The notes under the pieces: model-generated
What the model saw: the letters and a program-made list of their open reading frames with translations, nothing else
What the model was told of the DNA's origin: nothing
Databases searched by the model: none
Shown here: positions 53,132-62,593 of the stretch, piece by piece
Position numbering within the stretch: the first letter of the stretch is position 1
How the letters are laid out: each line of letters starts with the position of its first letter
Assembly: GCF_028288465.1 (NCBI RefSeq)
Contig: NZ_JAQBNR010000019.1
Span: forward strand, 171,079 to 235,078
Direction of reading: 5' to 3'
Length of the DNA stretch: 64,000 nucleotides
Origin: Ferruginibacter sp.
GTDB taxonomy: Bacteria; Bacteroidota; Bacteroidia; Chitinophagales; Chitinophagaceae
Program-made: the position numbers and the translations under genes

Positions 53132-53740
53132 CTATTTTATAAAGCCGCTGATGATATCCATTAAACCACCACCACTGCTTTGCGCTTGTTGCTGCTGGGC
53201 GCCGCCGGTAACCTTACTGATGATATCATCTATACCGACATGTCCGTCGTTATTGGCATCTAAACCTCCGCTTGTAAATCTACTTACCAGGCTTCCTATA
53301 TCAAATCCTCCTGCACCTCCCTGGGCATTTCCGCCTCCGGCTAATGAACTGATAATACTTCCTATGTTGAAACTGGAATTGTTTGGATCGTTGGTGCGAT
53401 TTACCAGGCTGCTCAATACAGAAGGAATCAGGCTGCTGGCAATACCACCGGCCTGATCCGCAGCAATGCCATGGTTAGTTGTAAGCTTGTTGGTAAAACT
53501 GCTGATAATATTACTCACTATGGGGTTGTTGAGTAATCCATTTCCCCCTGAGTTGTTATTATTAAAAAGAGATAAAACGGATTGTAATCCGCCGCTAGCT
53601 AAAACGCCCTGCAATCCGTCTGCAACTGAATGCGTAGCATCTGCAATTACTGCATCATTTTTTTCATTGGGAATTGCTGGGTTATTAATCACCGCATCTG
53701 AGCTCTGTTCTTTGATCAGGTTAAAAAGGTTCTCAAGCAT
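53132..53740 (-). CDS. Low-complexity protein with EF-hand/dockerin-like loop
   Basis: 202 residues, rich in Gly, Asn and Ser, with repeating ISSL/GLMDIISGF-type hydrophobic helices and an acidic calcium loop LDANNDGHVGIDD (residues ~160-172), a good fit to an EF-hand or dockerin ligand pattern (D161, N163, D165, G169, D172). No signal peptide. Resembles DUF937-like proteins in composition; function unknown. The frame extends to 53779, but the helix MLENLFNLIKEQ at ATG 53740 is the natural start. Confidence 0.65.
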   Translation of the reverse strand: MLENLFNLIKEQSSDAVINNPAIPNEKNDAVIADATHSVADGLQGVLASGGLQSVLSLFNNNNSGGNGLLNNPIVSNIISSFTNKLTTNHGIAADQAGGIASSLIPSVLSSLVNRTNDPNNSSFNIGSIISSLAGGGNAQGGAGGFDIGSLVSRFTSGGLDANNDGHVGIDDIISKVTGGAQQQQAQSSGGGLMDIISGFIK

Positions 53741-53821
53741 AATATATATTTTAGAGGGCTCAAAGTAGGTAAAAACCATAACAAAAGCAATAAAGCATAA
53801 TATATTATTGACAAGAAAATG

Positions 53822-54889
53822 CTATGATCCTTCTGTCGCCATTTTCTCCGCATTTTCAGCAAATTGAAGAGCATCAATAAATTCCTGTATATCGCCATTA
53901 AGGACATTATCCAGGTTATATGCAGTAAGGCCAATGCGGTGATCGGTAACCCTGCCTTGTGGGTAATTATAGGTTCTTATCTTGGCACTGCGGTCACCTG
54001 TACTCACCAAACTTTTTCTTTTATGGGCAATGGCTTCCTCAGCTTTGCGTACCTCTTCATCATAAAGCCTGGTACGCAGCATATCCATTGCTTTTTCTTT
54101 GTTGCCCAGCTGGCTGCGCTCTGTTTGACACATTACTACAATACCAGTGGGTTTATGCGTTAAAAAAACTTTGGTTTCTACCTTGTTTACATTTTGACCG
54201 CCGGCGCCGCCACTTCGCGCCGTTTCCATTTTGACATCACTCTCTTTCAATTCAAAATCCACTTCTTCCGCCTCCGGCATTACAGCCACTGTAGCTGCAC
54301 TCGTATGCACACGCCCGCTTGCTTCTGTATCAGGTACACGTTGTACACGGTGAACACCGCTTTCAAATTTTAAGGTGCCATATACATCATCGCCTACTAC
54401 TTCTACCTGTACTTCCTTAAAGCCACCTGCAGTACCTTCACTTTCACTTAACAAAGCAGTTTTCCAACCCTTTTTCTCACAGTATTTCATATACATCCTT
54501 AACAGGTTGCCTGCAAACAGTGAGGCCTCATCTCCACCCGTACCTGCCCTGATTTCAAGGATGGCATTTTTTTCATCATAGGGATCTTTTGGTATCAGCA
54601 TGTTGCGCAATGCTTTTTCCCAGGCCTCTTTACTTTCTTCCAAAGCGGGAATTTCCTGTTTTGCCAGGTCACGCATTTCTGCATCATCTCCGTTCAGCAC
54701 TTCTTTGTTAAACTCAATATCATCCAGTACTTTGATGTAGGCATTGCGGGCATTCACAATTTTTTCCAAACTGCGGTATTCCTTACTGATAGCGGTGAAT
54801 TTTTTATTGTCACTTACAATTTCAGGGTTGGTTAAGGCAACACCCAAATTGTCAAATCTTCCCTTAATGGCGTCTAATTTATCTAACAT
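53822..54889 (-). CDS. prfA: Peptide chain release factor 1
   Basis: 355 residues. GGQ catalytic motif in [26 protein letters not shown]; the codon-recognition PxT tripeptide is in [29 protein letters not shown] (RF1, reads UAA and UAG), and the alpha-helical domain 1 is at the N-terminus. ATG 54889 fits. Full length. Confidence 0.95.
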   Translation of the reverse strand: MLDKLDAIKGRFDNLGVALTNPEIVSDNKKFTAISKEYRSLEKIVNARNAYIKVLDDIEFNKEVLNGDDAEMRDLAKQEIPALEESKEAWEKALRNMLIPKDPYDEKNAILEIRAGTGGDEASLFAGNLLRMYMKYCEKKGWKTALLSESEGTAGGFKEVQVEVVGDDVYGTLKFESGVHRVQRVPDTEASGRVHTSAATVAVMPEAEEVDFELKESDVKMETARSGGAGGQNVNKVETKVFLTHKPTGIVVMCQTERSQLGNKEKAMDMLRTRLYDEEVRKAEEAIAHKRKSLVSTGDRSAKIRTYNYPQGRVTDHRIGLTAYNLDNVLNGDIQEFIDALQFAENAEKMATEGS

Positions 54890-54984
54890 AGTTTAGTACT
54901 TCTTTCCCAGAGGGAATAATTGTGTTTTTGAAATAATTGGTTGATACCTGTTTTGCGCAATCAAAATAAACAAAGCTATATCCA

Positions 54985-55013
54985 TTGACAGAAAACTATA
55001 CGCTATAACTTTG
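54985..55013 (+). promoter_or_regulatory. Promoter of the amidohydrolase gene
   Basis: TTG at 54985-54987, 18-bp spacer, TAACTTTG at 55006-55013. Transcription would begin near 55020, close to the TTG at 55024 and well before the TTG at 55072, so both starts remain possible. Confidence 0.7.
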
Positions 55014-55071
55014 CAGCAACCTATTGCTTTTGCGATGTGGCGGCAAAATTACAGTATATCAACCAATCAAT

Positions 55072-56250
55072 TTGTACAGAAAATTTACAGCCCATAACAT
55101 TTTTAACGGTTACGATTTATTTCCCCCGCAGCGTGTTTTAATTACAACGCCGGAAGGTGTGGTGAGAGATATTGTTGATAAAGCAGATGCCGGCGATGAT
55201 ATTGAGTTTTTTGACGGATTACTTATACCGGGTTTCATCAATGCACATTGCCATACCGAATTGAGCTATTTAAAAGGAGCAGTTGCTGCAAATACGGGGC
55301 TGGTGAAGTTTGTACAACAGGTGATGAAGAGCAGGGGTGCGCTGGATGAATTGAAACTGGAAGCTATCCAGCAAGCCGAAATGGAAATGTACGAAGGAGG
55401 GATAGTAGCAGTGGGTGATATTTGTAATACTACAGATTCAATTGCAGTTAAACAAAAAGGCAGCTTATACTGGCATAATTTTATTGAAGTAAGCGGCTTT
55501 GTAGATGCAGCTGCCACAGCAAGACTGGATAGCGCAAAACAGGTTTACAATGAATTTAGAGCCCGGTTGCCTCAAGCTGTTTCGTTATCACCGCATGCTC
55601 CCTATTCCGTTTCAAAAACCTTATTCAATCAACTTAACACGGTAACTGCCAACCAGCTTATTTCTATCCACAACCAGGAATGTATTGCGGAAAATGATTT
55701 GTATCAAAACAAGAAGGGCGATTTTCTAAACCTGTATAACAATTTTGGAATCAATATTTCCGGCTTTCAGCCAACAAGAAAAACCAGCCTGCAAAGCTGG
55801 TTGCCTTTATTTAATAATCACCAATCTATACTGTCCGTTCATAATACTTTTACCAGCTTGGCTGATATTGATTTTTACAAGGCGTATGATGAAGAGAAAG
55901 CCAGTCTTTACTTTTGTTTGTGTGTAAATGCCAATCAATACATTGAACAACAGCTTCCTCCAATTGATATGCTTAGAAAAAATAATTGTAACCTGGTTAT
56001 CGGCACCGATAGTTATGCCAGCAACTGGCAACTCAGTATCCTGGAAGAGATGAAAACAATTCAGCAGGGTGCAGCAGATGTACCTCTTACAGAGATATTA
56101 CAATGGGCTACAATCAATGGAGCGCAAGCTTTAAAAATGGATGATGAGTTAGGAAGTTTTGAAAAAAATAAAAAGCCCGGGATTGTTTTAATAGATCATA
56201 TGTCTGGCTTAAAACTTACTTCTGCATCTACGGCAAAAAGAATATTATAG
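55072..56250 (+). CDS. Amidohydrolase family protein (MTA/SAH or aminofutalosine deaminase-like)
   Basis: 392 residues. TRZ/ATZ-type amidohydrolase: FINAHCHTELSYLKG (HxH metal ligands), SPHAPYSVS (His), SIHNQECIAEND (His, Glu), GTDSYASNWQLS (Asp). Bacteria with the futalosine menaquinone route carry such a deaminase, and adenosine-derived substrates are typical, but the substrate cannot be fixed here. The family begins with the equivalent of YRKFTAHNIFNG, so TTG 55072 is preferred; the frame is open from TTG 55024. Convergent with recO (28 bp apart). Confidence 0.8.
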   Translation: MYRKFTAHNIFNGYDLFPPQRVLITTPEGVVRDIVDKADAGDDIEFFDGLLIPGFINAHCHTELSYLKGAVAANTGLVKFVQQVMKSRGALDELKLEAIQQAEMEMYEGGIVAVGDICNTTDSIAVKQKGSLYWHNFIEVSGFVDAAATARLDSAKQVYNEFRARLPQAVSLSPHAPYSVSKTLFNQLNTVTANQLISIHNQECIAENDLYQNKKGDFLNLYNNFGINISGFQPTRKTSLQSWLPLFNNHQSILSVHNTFTSLADIDFYKAYDEEKASLYFCLCVNANQYIEQQLPPIDMLRKNNCNLVIGTDSYASNWQLSILEEMKTIQQGAADVPLTEILQWATINGAQALKMDDELGSFEKNKKPGIVLIDHMSGLKLTSASTAKRIL

Positions 56251-56278
56251 TATTGCCCGTGGCGGCTAATAAATAAGT

Positions 56279-57013
56279 TCATCCCAATACCTCATGTAAT
56301 ACCTGGAGTGTTTTCATTGGTCCAAAGTCAGTAATGTGCAGCGCATAATAATCCTGGTAGTATTGCAACAGCAATTTTCTTTTATCATGGTGCAGCCTGA
56401 TATCTTCCAGTTCAAATGGCTGCATAACTTTTAGCAGCTGTGAAGTTACTAAAGCGAGTTCTCCTTCAATAAAATTCGGATGTGCAGGCTGTTCGCCAAC
56501 AAAATTCCCTTCCCGAAGGTCTAAAACAGGCTGTTGCTCATCGTAATCATCATTCATTTTAAACCCAAAAAACTGGGGCAGCTGTAATGAAAAATAGAGG
56601 GCAAAATTGGCGGTAACTGCTTTAGATGCCTTGTCCAATTGTATCAGGATATCTTCACAAAAATAAAAAAGCGGTGTGTTTTGTTCGGGTTCAGGCAAAC
56701 ATTTATGCAAAAGTTCTACCATATACAATGCAATGCTGTTCTTGATTACATCGCTTAAAACCTGGTCAAATAAGTAATCCCATTTAAATTCCTTAATTCG
56801 CTGCATATTGTGCAGGTCGTTATGGTAAACAATCATGTCCAGTATAGCGCCGGGCTGAAATTGATTGGCTTTGGAGGAAGACTTTTTTGCAGACCGGACT
56901 CCATTTATCATATAGGTTTGCACGCCAAACAATTCGGTAAAAATGGTCGCTACCAAACTGGTTTCGCCATATTTGATAGTGCGTAAAACAATACCTTTTG
57001 TTTTGTGTGTCAT
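56279..57013 (-). CDS. recO: DNA repair protein RecO
   Basis: 244 residues. MTHKTKGIVLRTIKYGETSLVATIFTELFGVQTYMINGVRSAKKSS is the RecO OB-fold N-terminus; the helical C-terminal domain follows and lacks the CxxC zinc motif of some species. RecO loads RecA onto SSB-coated gaps with RecR. The gap of ~247 bp to the next gene is free of ORFs I would defend. Confidence 0.9.
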   Translation of the reverse strand: MTHKTKGIVLRTIKYGETSLVATIFTELFGVQTYMINGVRSAKKSSSKANQFQPGAILDMIVYHNDLHNMQRIKEFKWDYLFDQVLSDVIKNSIALYMVELLHKCLPEPEQNTPLFYFCEDILIQLDKASKAVTANFALYFSLQLPQFFGFKMNDDYDEQQPVLDLREGNFVGEQPAHPNFIEGELALVTSQLLKVMQPFELEDIRLHHDKRKLLLQYYQDYYALHITDFGPMKTLQVLHEVLG

Positions 57014-57261
57014 TGAAACAGCAAATTGTTTAATTATCGCCTTATAAAGCCACCGCCAAGCCGGCTGTTTTACCGCAACTAAAAATGGAGCAAATTAAAT
57101 TTTCAAAATAATTTCGCGGCTTTTAGTGCCCATTCCGGTCTAGACTTGATAATAAAATTGAAGATAGTATAAACAACATTGACTGCAACAGATATGGCTA
57201 AGCGGCGTAAAAAGTCTTTCTTTGCAAATCGTAACTGATTTACCAATAAAACAACAATATT

Positions 57262-59607
57262 ATGTGGCAAGGCCTGGCGAAATTTGTATTAAAATACCGG
57301 TTACCGCTTTTAATTATACTGTTTGCATCAACTGCCGTAATGGGCTATTTTGCCAGCAAAGTAACATTGAGTTACGAATTTGCAAAGGCTATTCCATCTG
57401 ACAATCCGAAGTATCTTGACTATGTAGCCTTCAGGCAAAAATTTGGTGATGATGGCAATTTGCTGGTGGTAGCAGTACAAACCGATCAAATTTTTGAGTT
57501 GAAAACTTTCCAGGCTTACCGGCACCTGGAGGCGGAATTAAAAAAAGTAAAGAATGTAGAAAGTGTATTGAGTGTTCCTTCCTCCATAACACTGCACAAA
57601 GATGAGTCAAGTGAAAAGCTGGTTGCAGTAAAAATATTTCCTGATTCTATTGCTACGCAGGCAGAACTCGATTCGTCCAAAGCACTTTTTTTTAGTCTTC
57701 CTTTTTACAGAACGCTTTTATATAATCCTGAAACGAAGGCTTATTTATTGGGTGTCCGCATTAATAAGGATTCGCTGAGTTCTCCTAAACGAACCAGGAT
57801 AGTCGGCGATATAAGCAAAGCCGTTACTGCATTTGAAAGCGAAACAAAAATCACTACCTACATCAGCGGTTTGCCTTTGATAAGAACGCTTGTATCTGAT
57901 ATGATTAAAAAAGAAATGCGGCTTTTTTTGATCGGCTCACTGGTGTTAAGTGCATTAATCTTACTTGTATTTTTTCGCTCTTTAAGCACCATGTTGCTTT
58001 CTTTACTGGTAGTACTTTCAGGGGTTATCTGGAGTGTAGGGGTCTTATTTCTGCTGGGTTATAAAATTACATTGCTTACGGCATTAACACCTCCTCTCAT
58101 AGTGGTAATAGGCATTCCCAATTGCATTTATTTTATCAATAAATACCACACCGGTTTTTTAGCCAGCCACGATAAAATGAAGTCATTGGTAGATATGGTG
58201 AGTAAAATGGGCGTGGTAACGCTTTTCTGCAATATCACCGCTGCCATTGGTTTTGCCGTATTTGCGTTAACACGCAGTTCTATTTTAAAAGAATTTGGTG
58301 TGGTGGCAGGTATCAGCATTATGCTGATTTTTGTGATTTCTTTTATTTTATTGCCGGCCGCGTTAAGTTATTTACCCGCTCCCAAACCGGTACAAACAAA
58401 ATATTTGCATAACAGGTGGATTACTTATTTATTGTTGAAAATTGAGCAATGGGTAATGAACCACAAAGGGGTAGTGTTTGGTATTACGGCTGTTGTGCTG
58501 GTGGTGGCTATCGCTGGTATTTTTAAATTGAAAACGGTGGCTTATATAGTAGATGATCTGCCAAAGGATAATAAAATTTATACCGACCTTAAATTTTTTG
58601 AGCACAATTTTAAAGGCGTGATGCCGCTTGAAATTATGGTTGATTCTAAAAAACGGCGCGGTATAAGTGGCATGCGGGCGCTGACTGTTTTTAGTAAGAT
58701 TGATTCTCTGTCGCAGTATGTTTCCGGGCAAAAAGAAATGAACAGACCGCTGAGTATTGCAGAAGGATTGAAGTTTGTAAAGCAGGCTTTTTATGATGGT
58801 GATTCGGCCAATTATCAATTGCCTAATTCATCCGACATCGCATTTTTAGGCGATTATTTAAAAGCAGGCAAGGGCGATAGCAGCAACAAAAATAATGTGT
58901 CTAATATGCTGGCGTCTTTTATAGATACTGCAAAACAAACAACCCGTATCAGCATTAGTATGGCGGATGTAGGCACAGAAAAATTGCCCGTTTTGTTAAA
59001 CGGTATTCAACAGCAAACCAACCAGCTTTTTGATAGTACGCAATACAAAGTAACATTTACCGGAAGCAGCATTACCTTTTTGGAAGGCAGCCGCTTTATT
59101 ATTAACGGGTTAAAGGAAAGTATTTTTTATGCGTTTTTACTGATCGCTGTTTGTATGCTTTACCTCTTCAGATCGGCGAGGATACTGGTATGTTCTTTAA
59201 TACCCAATGTTATTCCTTTAATTATAACAGCCGGTGTGATGGGCTGGGCCGGAGTACCGCTGAAACCTTCTACAGTATTGATTTTTAGCGTAGCCCTCGG
59301 TATTGCCATCGATATTACCATCCGGTTTTTGGTAAACTATAAACAGGAGCTTCCGCTTTATGATAATGATGTGCAGGCAACCGTAAGTGCAACCATTAAA
59401 AGCACCGGTTTGAGCATTGTTTATACATCACTTGTATTAATTGCCGGCTTTGTTATTTTTTGTATGAGCAGCTTTGGCGGTACACAATCGCTTGGCTGGC
59501 TTACATCTGTTACTTTATTTGTGGCTACAGTAACCAACCTGGTGCTGTTACCAGTATTGTTACTGTTAATGGCACCAAAGAAGAAATTGCCAGTTGTAAC
59601 AAATTAA
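57262..59607 (+). CDS. MMPL/RND superfamily exporter
   Basis: 781 residues, two repeats each with a TM helix, a large extracytoplasmic loop and a five-helix bundle (LRLFLIGSLVLSALILLVFF; LITAGVMGWAGVPLKPSTVLIFSVALGIAIDITIRF with the conserved acidic/polar TM residues). Belongs to the MMPL/patched-like branch, predicted to move lipids or hydrophobic compounds by proton-driven transport. No adaptor gene is next to it. Ends before a strong bidirectional terminator. Confidence 0.88.
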   Translation: MWQGLAKFVLKYRLPLLIILFASTAVMGYFASKVTLSYEFAKAIPSDNPKYLDYVAFRQKFGDDGNLLVVAVQTDQIFELKTFQAYRHLEAELKKVKNVESVLSVPSSITLHKDESSEKLVAVKIFPDSIATQAELDSSKALFFSLPFYRTLLYNPETKAYLLGVRINKDSLSSPKRTRIVGDISKAVTAFESETKITTYISGLPLIRTLVSDMIKKEMRLFLIGSLVLSALILLVFFRSLSTMLLSLLVVLSGVIWSVGVLFLLGYKITLLTALTPPLIVVIGIPNCIYFINKYHTGFLASHDKMKSLVDMVSKMGVVTLFCNITAAIGFAVFALTRSSILKEFGVVAGISIMLIFVISFILLPAALSYLPAPKPVQTKYLHNRWITYLLLKIEQWVMNHKGVVFGITAVVLVVAIAGIFKLKTVAYIVDDLPKDNKIYTDLKFFEHNFKGVMPLEIMVDSKKRRGISGMRALTVFSKIDSLSQYVSGQKEMNRPLSIAEGLKFVKQAFYDGDSANYQLPNSSDIAFLGDYLKAGKGDSSNKNNVSNMLASFIDTAKQTTRISISMADVGTEKLPVLLNGIQQQTNQLFDSTQYKVTFTGSSITFLEGSRFIINGLKESIFYAFLLIAVCMLYLFRSARILVCSLIPNVIPLIITAGVMGWAGVPLKPSTVLIFSVALGIAIDITIRFLVNYKQELPLYDNDVQATVSATIKSTGLSIVYTSLVLIAGFVIFCMSSFGGTQSLGWLTSVTLFVATVTNLVLLPVLLLLMAPKKKLPVVTN

Positions 59608-59635
59608 AATGCTTCATCAATTCATACATAGACAT

Positions 59636-59676
59636 AAAAAACTGGCTGTCTCACATTAAAGAGACAGCCAGTTTTT
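59636..59676. terminator. Bidirectional terminator between MMPL and TonB-plug genes
   Basis: AAAAACTGGCTGTCTC (59636-59652), 8-nt loop, GAGACAGCCAGTTTTT (59661-59676): perfect 16-17 bp stem with U-tracts in both directions, between two convergent genes. Confidence 0.9.
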
Positions 59677-59690
59677 TGTTACAGACAATG

Positions 59691-62099
59691 CTATTGAAAA
59701 ATCTTTTCTTCTCTTGTTAACTGCCCTAATTCATTAATGCCTTCAATAATTACCCTTAACTTTTTACAGTTGTCGCTGTTGTAAAAAGGAATGGTGATGC
59801 GGCGGTTAGTTTTGTCCATCAGCAAGAATGAATTCCAGTAAAGTGTGGTTCTGTAATCGGCCACTGTGGGATCATTCTCCGTTTCGTAATTGGGCGAATA
59901 AAATTGTTTGATAACCGAATAGCCCACAATATTGGTAAAGTCCAAACCTTTAAAATTATTATTCAAAGCAGCACCCTTTTTGGTATACACCGCAATGGCA
60001 CCACCTGCCCCACCACCCATGGCGCCAAAAAAAGGAGGCCGGAAAACTTTGATCATAGCCACATCATTCATGTTGATATTTTGCAACTGGCTCACATCTG
60101 AATTGATCTCATTTAAGAAAAAGCTGGTAGCACTGCCCCGCCAGGTAGCGCCACCCGTTCCCGTAGTAGAAATCTGCAAACCCGCTACTTTGCCCTGAAG
60201 GTATTGTAAAACGCTTTGCGCCGATTTTGCAAAAGGATCATCTTCTGTCGTAAAAGTATACCCATCGCCACCACTGAACAAACCTGAAGTATACTCTTCG
60301 TCCATTTTTTGTTTTAAGCTTTTTTGTTTGGTTTTTACAACCACCGTGCTGAGCGTTTGTATTTTATTACGTTCGTTTTGCTCCCGTTGTAATTTTGCCA
60401 GGCTGCTGCTTCTTAATAAAATCAAACTGTCTGTTTTTGAAGGAGCGTATAAGCCAGACAATAAATTAACGGATTGAGCAGGCGATTTTACAAAGCCATT
60501 TTCAAAAGCAAAACTTGCTGCGCTGGTTAGTGTTTTGTCTTTATCATTATTAAATTGGTAATACAATTTCGCAGTATCAAAAAAGTAAAGTTTGTTCAGT
60601 TTAAATTGCCCGTCCTTGGTCATAGGGATGTTTAAAAACTGGGGCGCATTGGTCTTGGTTTTTAAAATACCGGTTAGGTCTTTATTGCTTAACTGCAGCT
60701 TGGATAAACCCAATACCTTCCCTTTGATAGAAATATAATCTGCAGGTGAAATAGTGAGTACGGGCCATTTTTCGGCCAACACATTTTCCCATTTAAATCT
60801 TCTCCAGCCGTTGGTCATCATCACAAGGTCCAGGTGTTGTTTAACTGAATCTTCATCGCTTGAAAAATAATATGCCGGATTATACACATATCCTTTCAAA
60901 TCGCCGCTGAGCAACAGTTGTGTGAAAATGCTTTCTTCATTGTTGCTCACCGGATTAATGCCTTCATCCGTAACAGCGATTGATAAATTGGTAAGCAGGT
61001 TATTGCCAACGTCTATCTGTAACACATTGCGGGCCCGTTTTGCCAGGTTTTTTTCAACAGCATGCAAATCGGTATTGAAAAAATAATTATTGTTATTGAT
61101 GAAAACGATTCTCTCTGCCACGGGAAGTTGTTCTGCATTGAAAACAGTCAATTGTAAAACTCCTGTGGGCATGCTGTCGGTTATAATTGGGGCAGTAACC
61201 GTACTTTTTTTGGTAAGATTTATTTTAGCGCTGTACACAACGCGTTGCTGCATTTGGGCTATTACATAATACTGCGATGCAGCGGGTGATTCAACCTCCG
61301 GCCTGGTAAGCGTATATTGAATGCGGTTTGCCGAGTAAATGGTACTTAATGTAAGCCCATCTTTTTTCGCATCCGGTAAAGCCGTTTGATGCTGCACGCC
61401 TTTTTTATCTTTCCACACCGCTTTATATTTTTCTCCCGCAACAGGCAGCAATGAAAAATAACCCATGCCATCATGAACAGATGAAAAAGGAGTTACTATT
61501 TTGCCTTTATCATCTGCAATATTGCCTGTTATGGAAATGGGAGTACCTTCCTGGTCGGTTGCTTTAAAAGCTACCAGCGAACCAATATTCTCCACCAGGT
61601 CACCGCCTTCCGGGAATAAAGTAAGGGTGTAAGATGGCGCTACCGGCACTTTTTTTACAGCAGATTTTAAAGGTATAATGTGTACCGGGTGCATATAAAA
61701 TAAGGCAGAATCAAAATTCAGCATCCAGGAGGTGTAGGCACGTATGTACAATTTATTGCCATGTAATGTATCCGGCAATTCAAAACTTGACGCTGCACCG
61801 GATTCCAGTACCGGCATGATTTGCCTTTGAAGCAGGGTGCCTTTTTCGTCCACCAGCTCTGCATAGCATGTTTTGCTGAGTGCTGCGGGTTGGTTATCGG
61901 CAGTAATATAGGCCTTAAACCAAAGCGTTTCACCCGGGTTATAATTCAGTTTATCCATGTGCAGGTGAATTTTTTCCTGCGGATAATTTTCATCTAAAAT
62001 ACTTAATAACGAATCAATATGTTGTGCCTGAAGAGAGGTAAAGGATGCGGTAAAAAAAATATAAAAGACGATTATTTTATAAAAGCTGTTTGTCATCAT
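59691..62099 (-). CDS. MG2/CarboxypepD-like secreted protein with TonB-plug domain
   Basis: 802 residues. Signal peptide MMTNSFYKIIVFYIFFTASFTSLQAQ. The N-terminal part is macroglobulin MG2-like (YPQEKIHLHMDKLNYNPGETLWFKAYI and SFELPDTLHGNKLYIRAYTSW), followed by further beta-sandwich domains. Near ~610-720 is a TonB-dependent receptor plug (ADDPFAKS-QSVLQYLQGKVAGLQISTTGTGGATWRGS then IKVFRPPFFGAMGGGAGGAIAVYTKKG). No beta-barrel follows, so it is not a transporter but probably a partner or modulator of outer-membrane complexes. The frame is open to 62168; the signal peptide fixes ATG 62099 (or 62096). Confidence 0.75.
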   Translation of the reverse strand: MMTNSFYKIIVFYIFFTASFTSLQAQHIDSLLSILDENYPQEKIHLHMDKLNYNPGETLWFKAYITADNQPAALSKTCYAELVDEKGTLLQRQIMPVLESGAASSFELPDTLHGNKLYIRAYTSWMLNFDSALFYMHPVHIIPLKSAVKKVPVAPSYTLTLFPEGGDLVENIGSLVAFKATDQEGTPISITGNIADDKGKIVTPFSSVHDGMGYFSLLPVAGEKYKAVWKDKKGVQHQTALPDAKKDGLTLSTIYSANRIQYTLTRPEVESPAASQYYVIAQMQQRVVYSAKINLTKKSTVTAPIITDSMPTGVLQLTVFNAEQLPVAERIVFINNNNYFFNTDLHAVEKNLAKRARNVLQIDVGNNLLTNLSIAVTDEGINPVSNNEESIFTQLLLSGDLKGYVYNPAYYFSSDEDSVKQHLDLVMMTNGWRRFKWENVLAEKWPVLTISPADYISIKGKVLGLSKLQLSNKDLTGILKTKTNAPQFLNIPMTKDGQFKLNKLYFFDTAKLYYQFNNDKDKTLTSAASFAFENGFVKSPAQSVNLLSGLYAPSKTDSLILLRSSSLAKLQREQNERNKIQTLSTVVVKTKQKSLKQKMDEEYTSGLFSGGDGYTFTTEDDPFAKSAQSVLQYLQGKVAGLQISTTGTGGATWRGSATSFFLNEINSDVSQLQNINMNDVAMIKVFRPPFFGAMGGGAGGAIAVYTKKGAALNNNFKGLDFTNIVGYSVIKQFYSPNYETENDPTVADYRTTLYWNSFLLMDKTNRRITIPFYNSDNCKKLRVIIEGINELGQLTREEKIFQ

Positions 62100-62176
62100 T
62101 ATAAATAATTTCAGTTTGTTGGCAGTTAGCAAAGTAAAGGTTTGTACCGCATTAAAGTTATTAATCAAATGCTAAT

Positions 62177-62196
62177 AAAAAAAGCCCCTGAGGGCT
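62177..62196 (-). terminator. Terminator of the small membrane protein gene
   Basis: On the minus strand AGCCC-TCAG-GGGCT (62196-62183) followed by T6 (62182-62177), five bp past the stop at 62201. A short 5-bp stem, so moderate strength. Confidence 0.6.
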
Positions 62197-62200
62197 GAGG

Positions 62201-62527
62201 TTATTGTATATTCCGTTCTTCTTTACGGGGCGGTTGTAAATCGCTGATGCCTATTTTGTTTACATCCTCTTCAATATCGTCGGGCATTTTTTTGAGTAAG
62301 GCATTTACATAGAGATAACCACCGAAAGCACTTACAAGGCCGATTGCAAACAGGCCATACATATCTGTTGCTCCAAATAAAAGAGCACCAAGAAACAATC
62401 CGAGAAATTCAGCAGTTAACCAGCCAGCCACGGTATACCATTTCCAACGATTGGGTGATAATCCTTTTCGTTGCGCTAGCTGTCCATTTTTTTTGCAGAG
62501 AAAAACCAGTGCTATTATTTCAATCAT
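62201..62527 (-). CDS. Small membrane protein of unknown function
   Basis: 108 residues, two to three hydrophobic segments (IEIIALVFLCKKN, WYTVAGWLTAEFLGLFLGALLFG, MYGLFAIGLVSAFGGYLYVNALL) and a charged C-terminal tail (MPDDIEEDVNKIG). Start ATG 62527 is chosen over an in-frame TTG at 62548, which would overlap the -7 box TAATTTTG (62553-62546 on the minus strand). No recognised domain. Confidence 0.55.
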   Translation of the reverse strand: MIEIIALVFLCKKNGQLAQRKGLSPNRWKWYTVAGWLTAEFLGLFLGALLFGATDMYGLFAIGLVSAFGGYLYVNALLKKMPDDIEEDVNKIGISDLQPPRKEERNIQ

Positions 62528-62593
62528 ACCAATATAATTAGAATACAAAATTAGTCAACTTAACACAGTCGGCTGCTTTTTTTAACAATCTGT

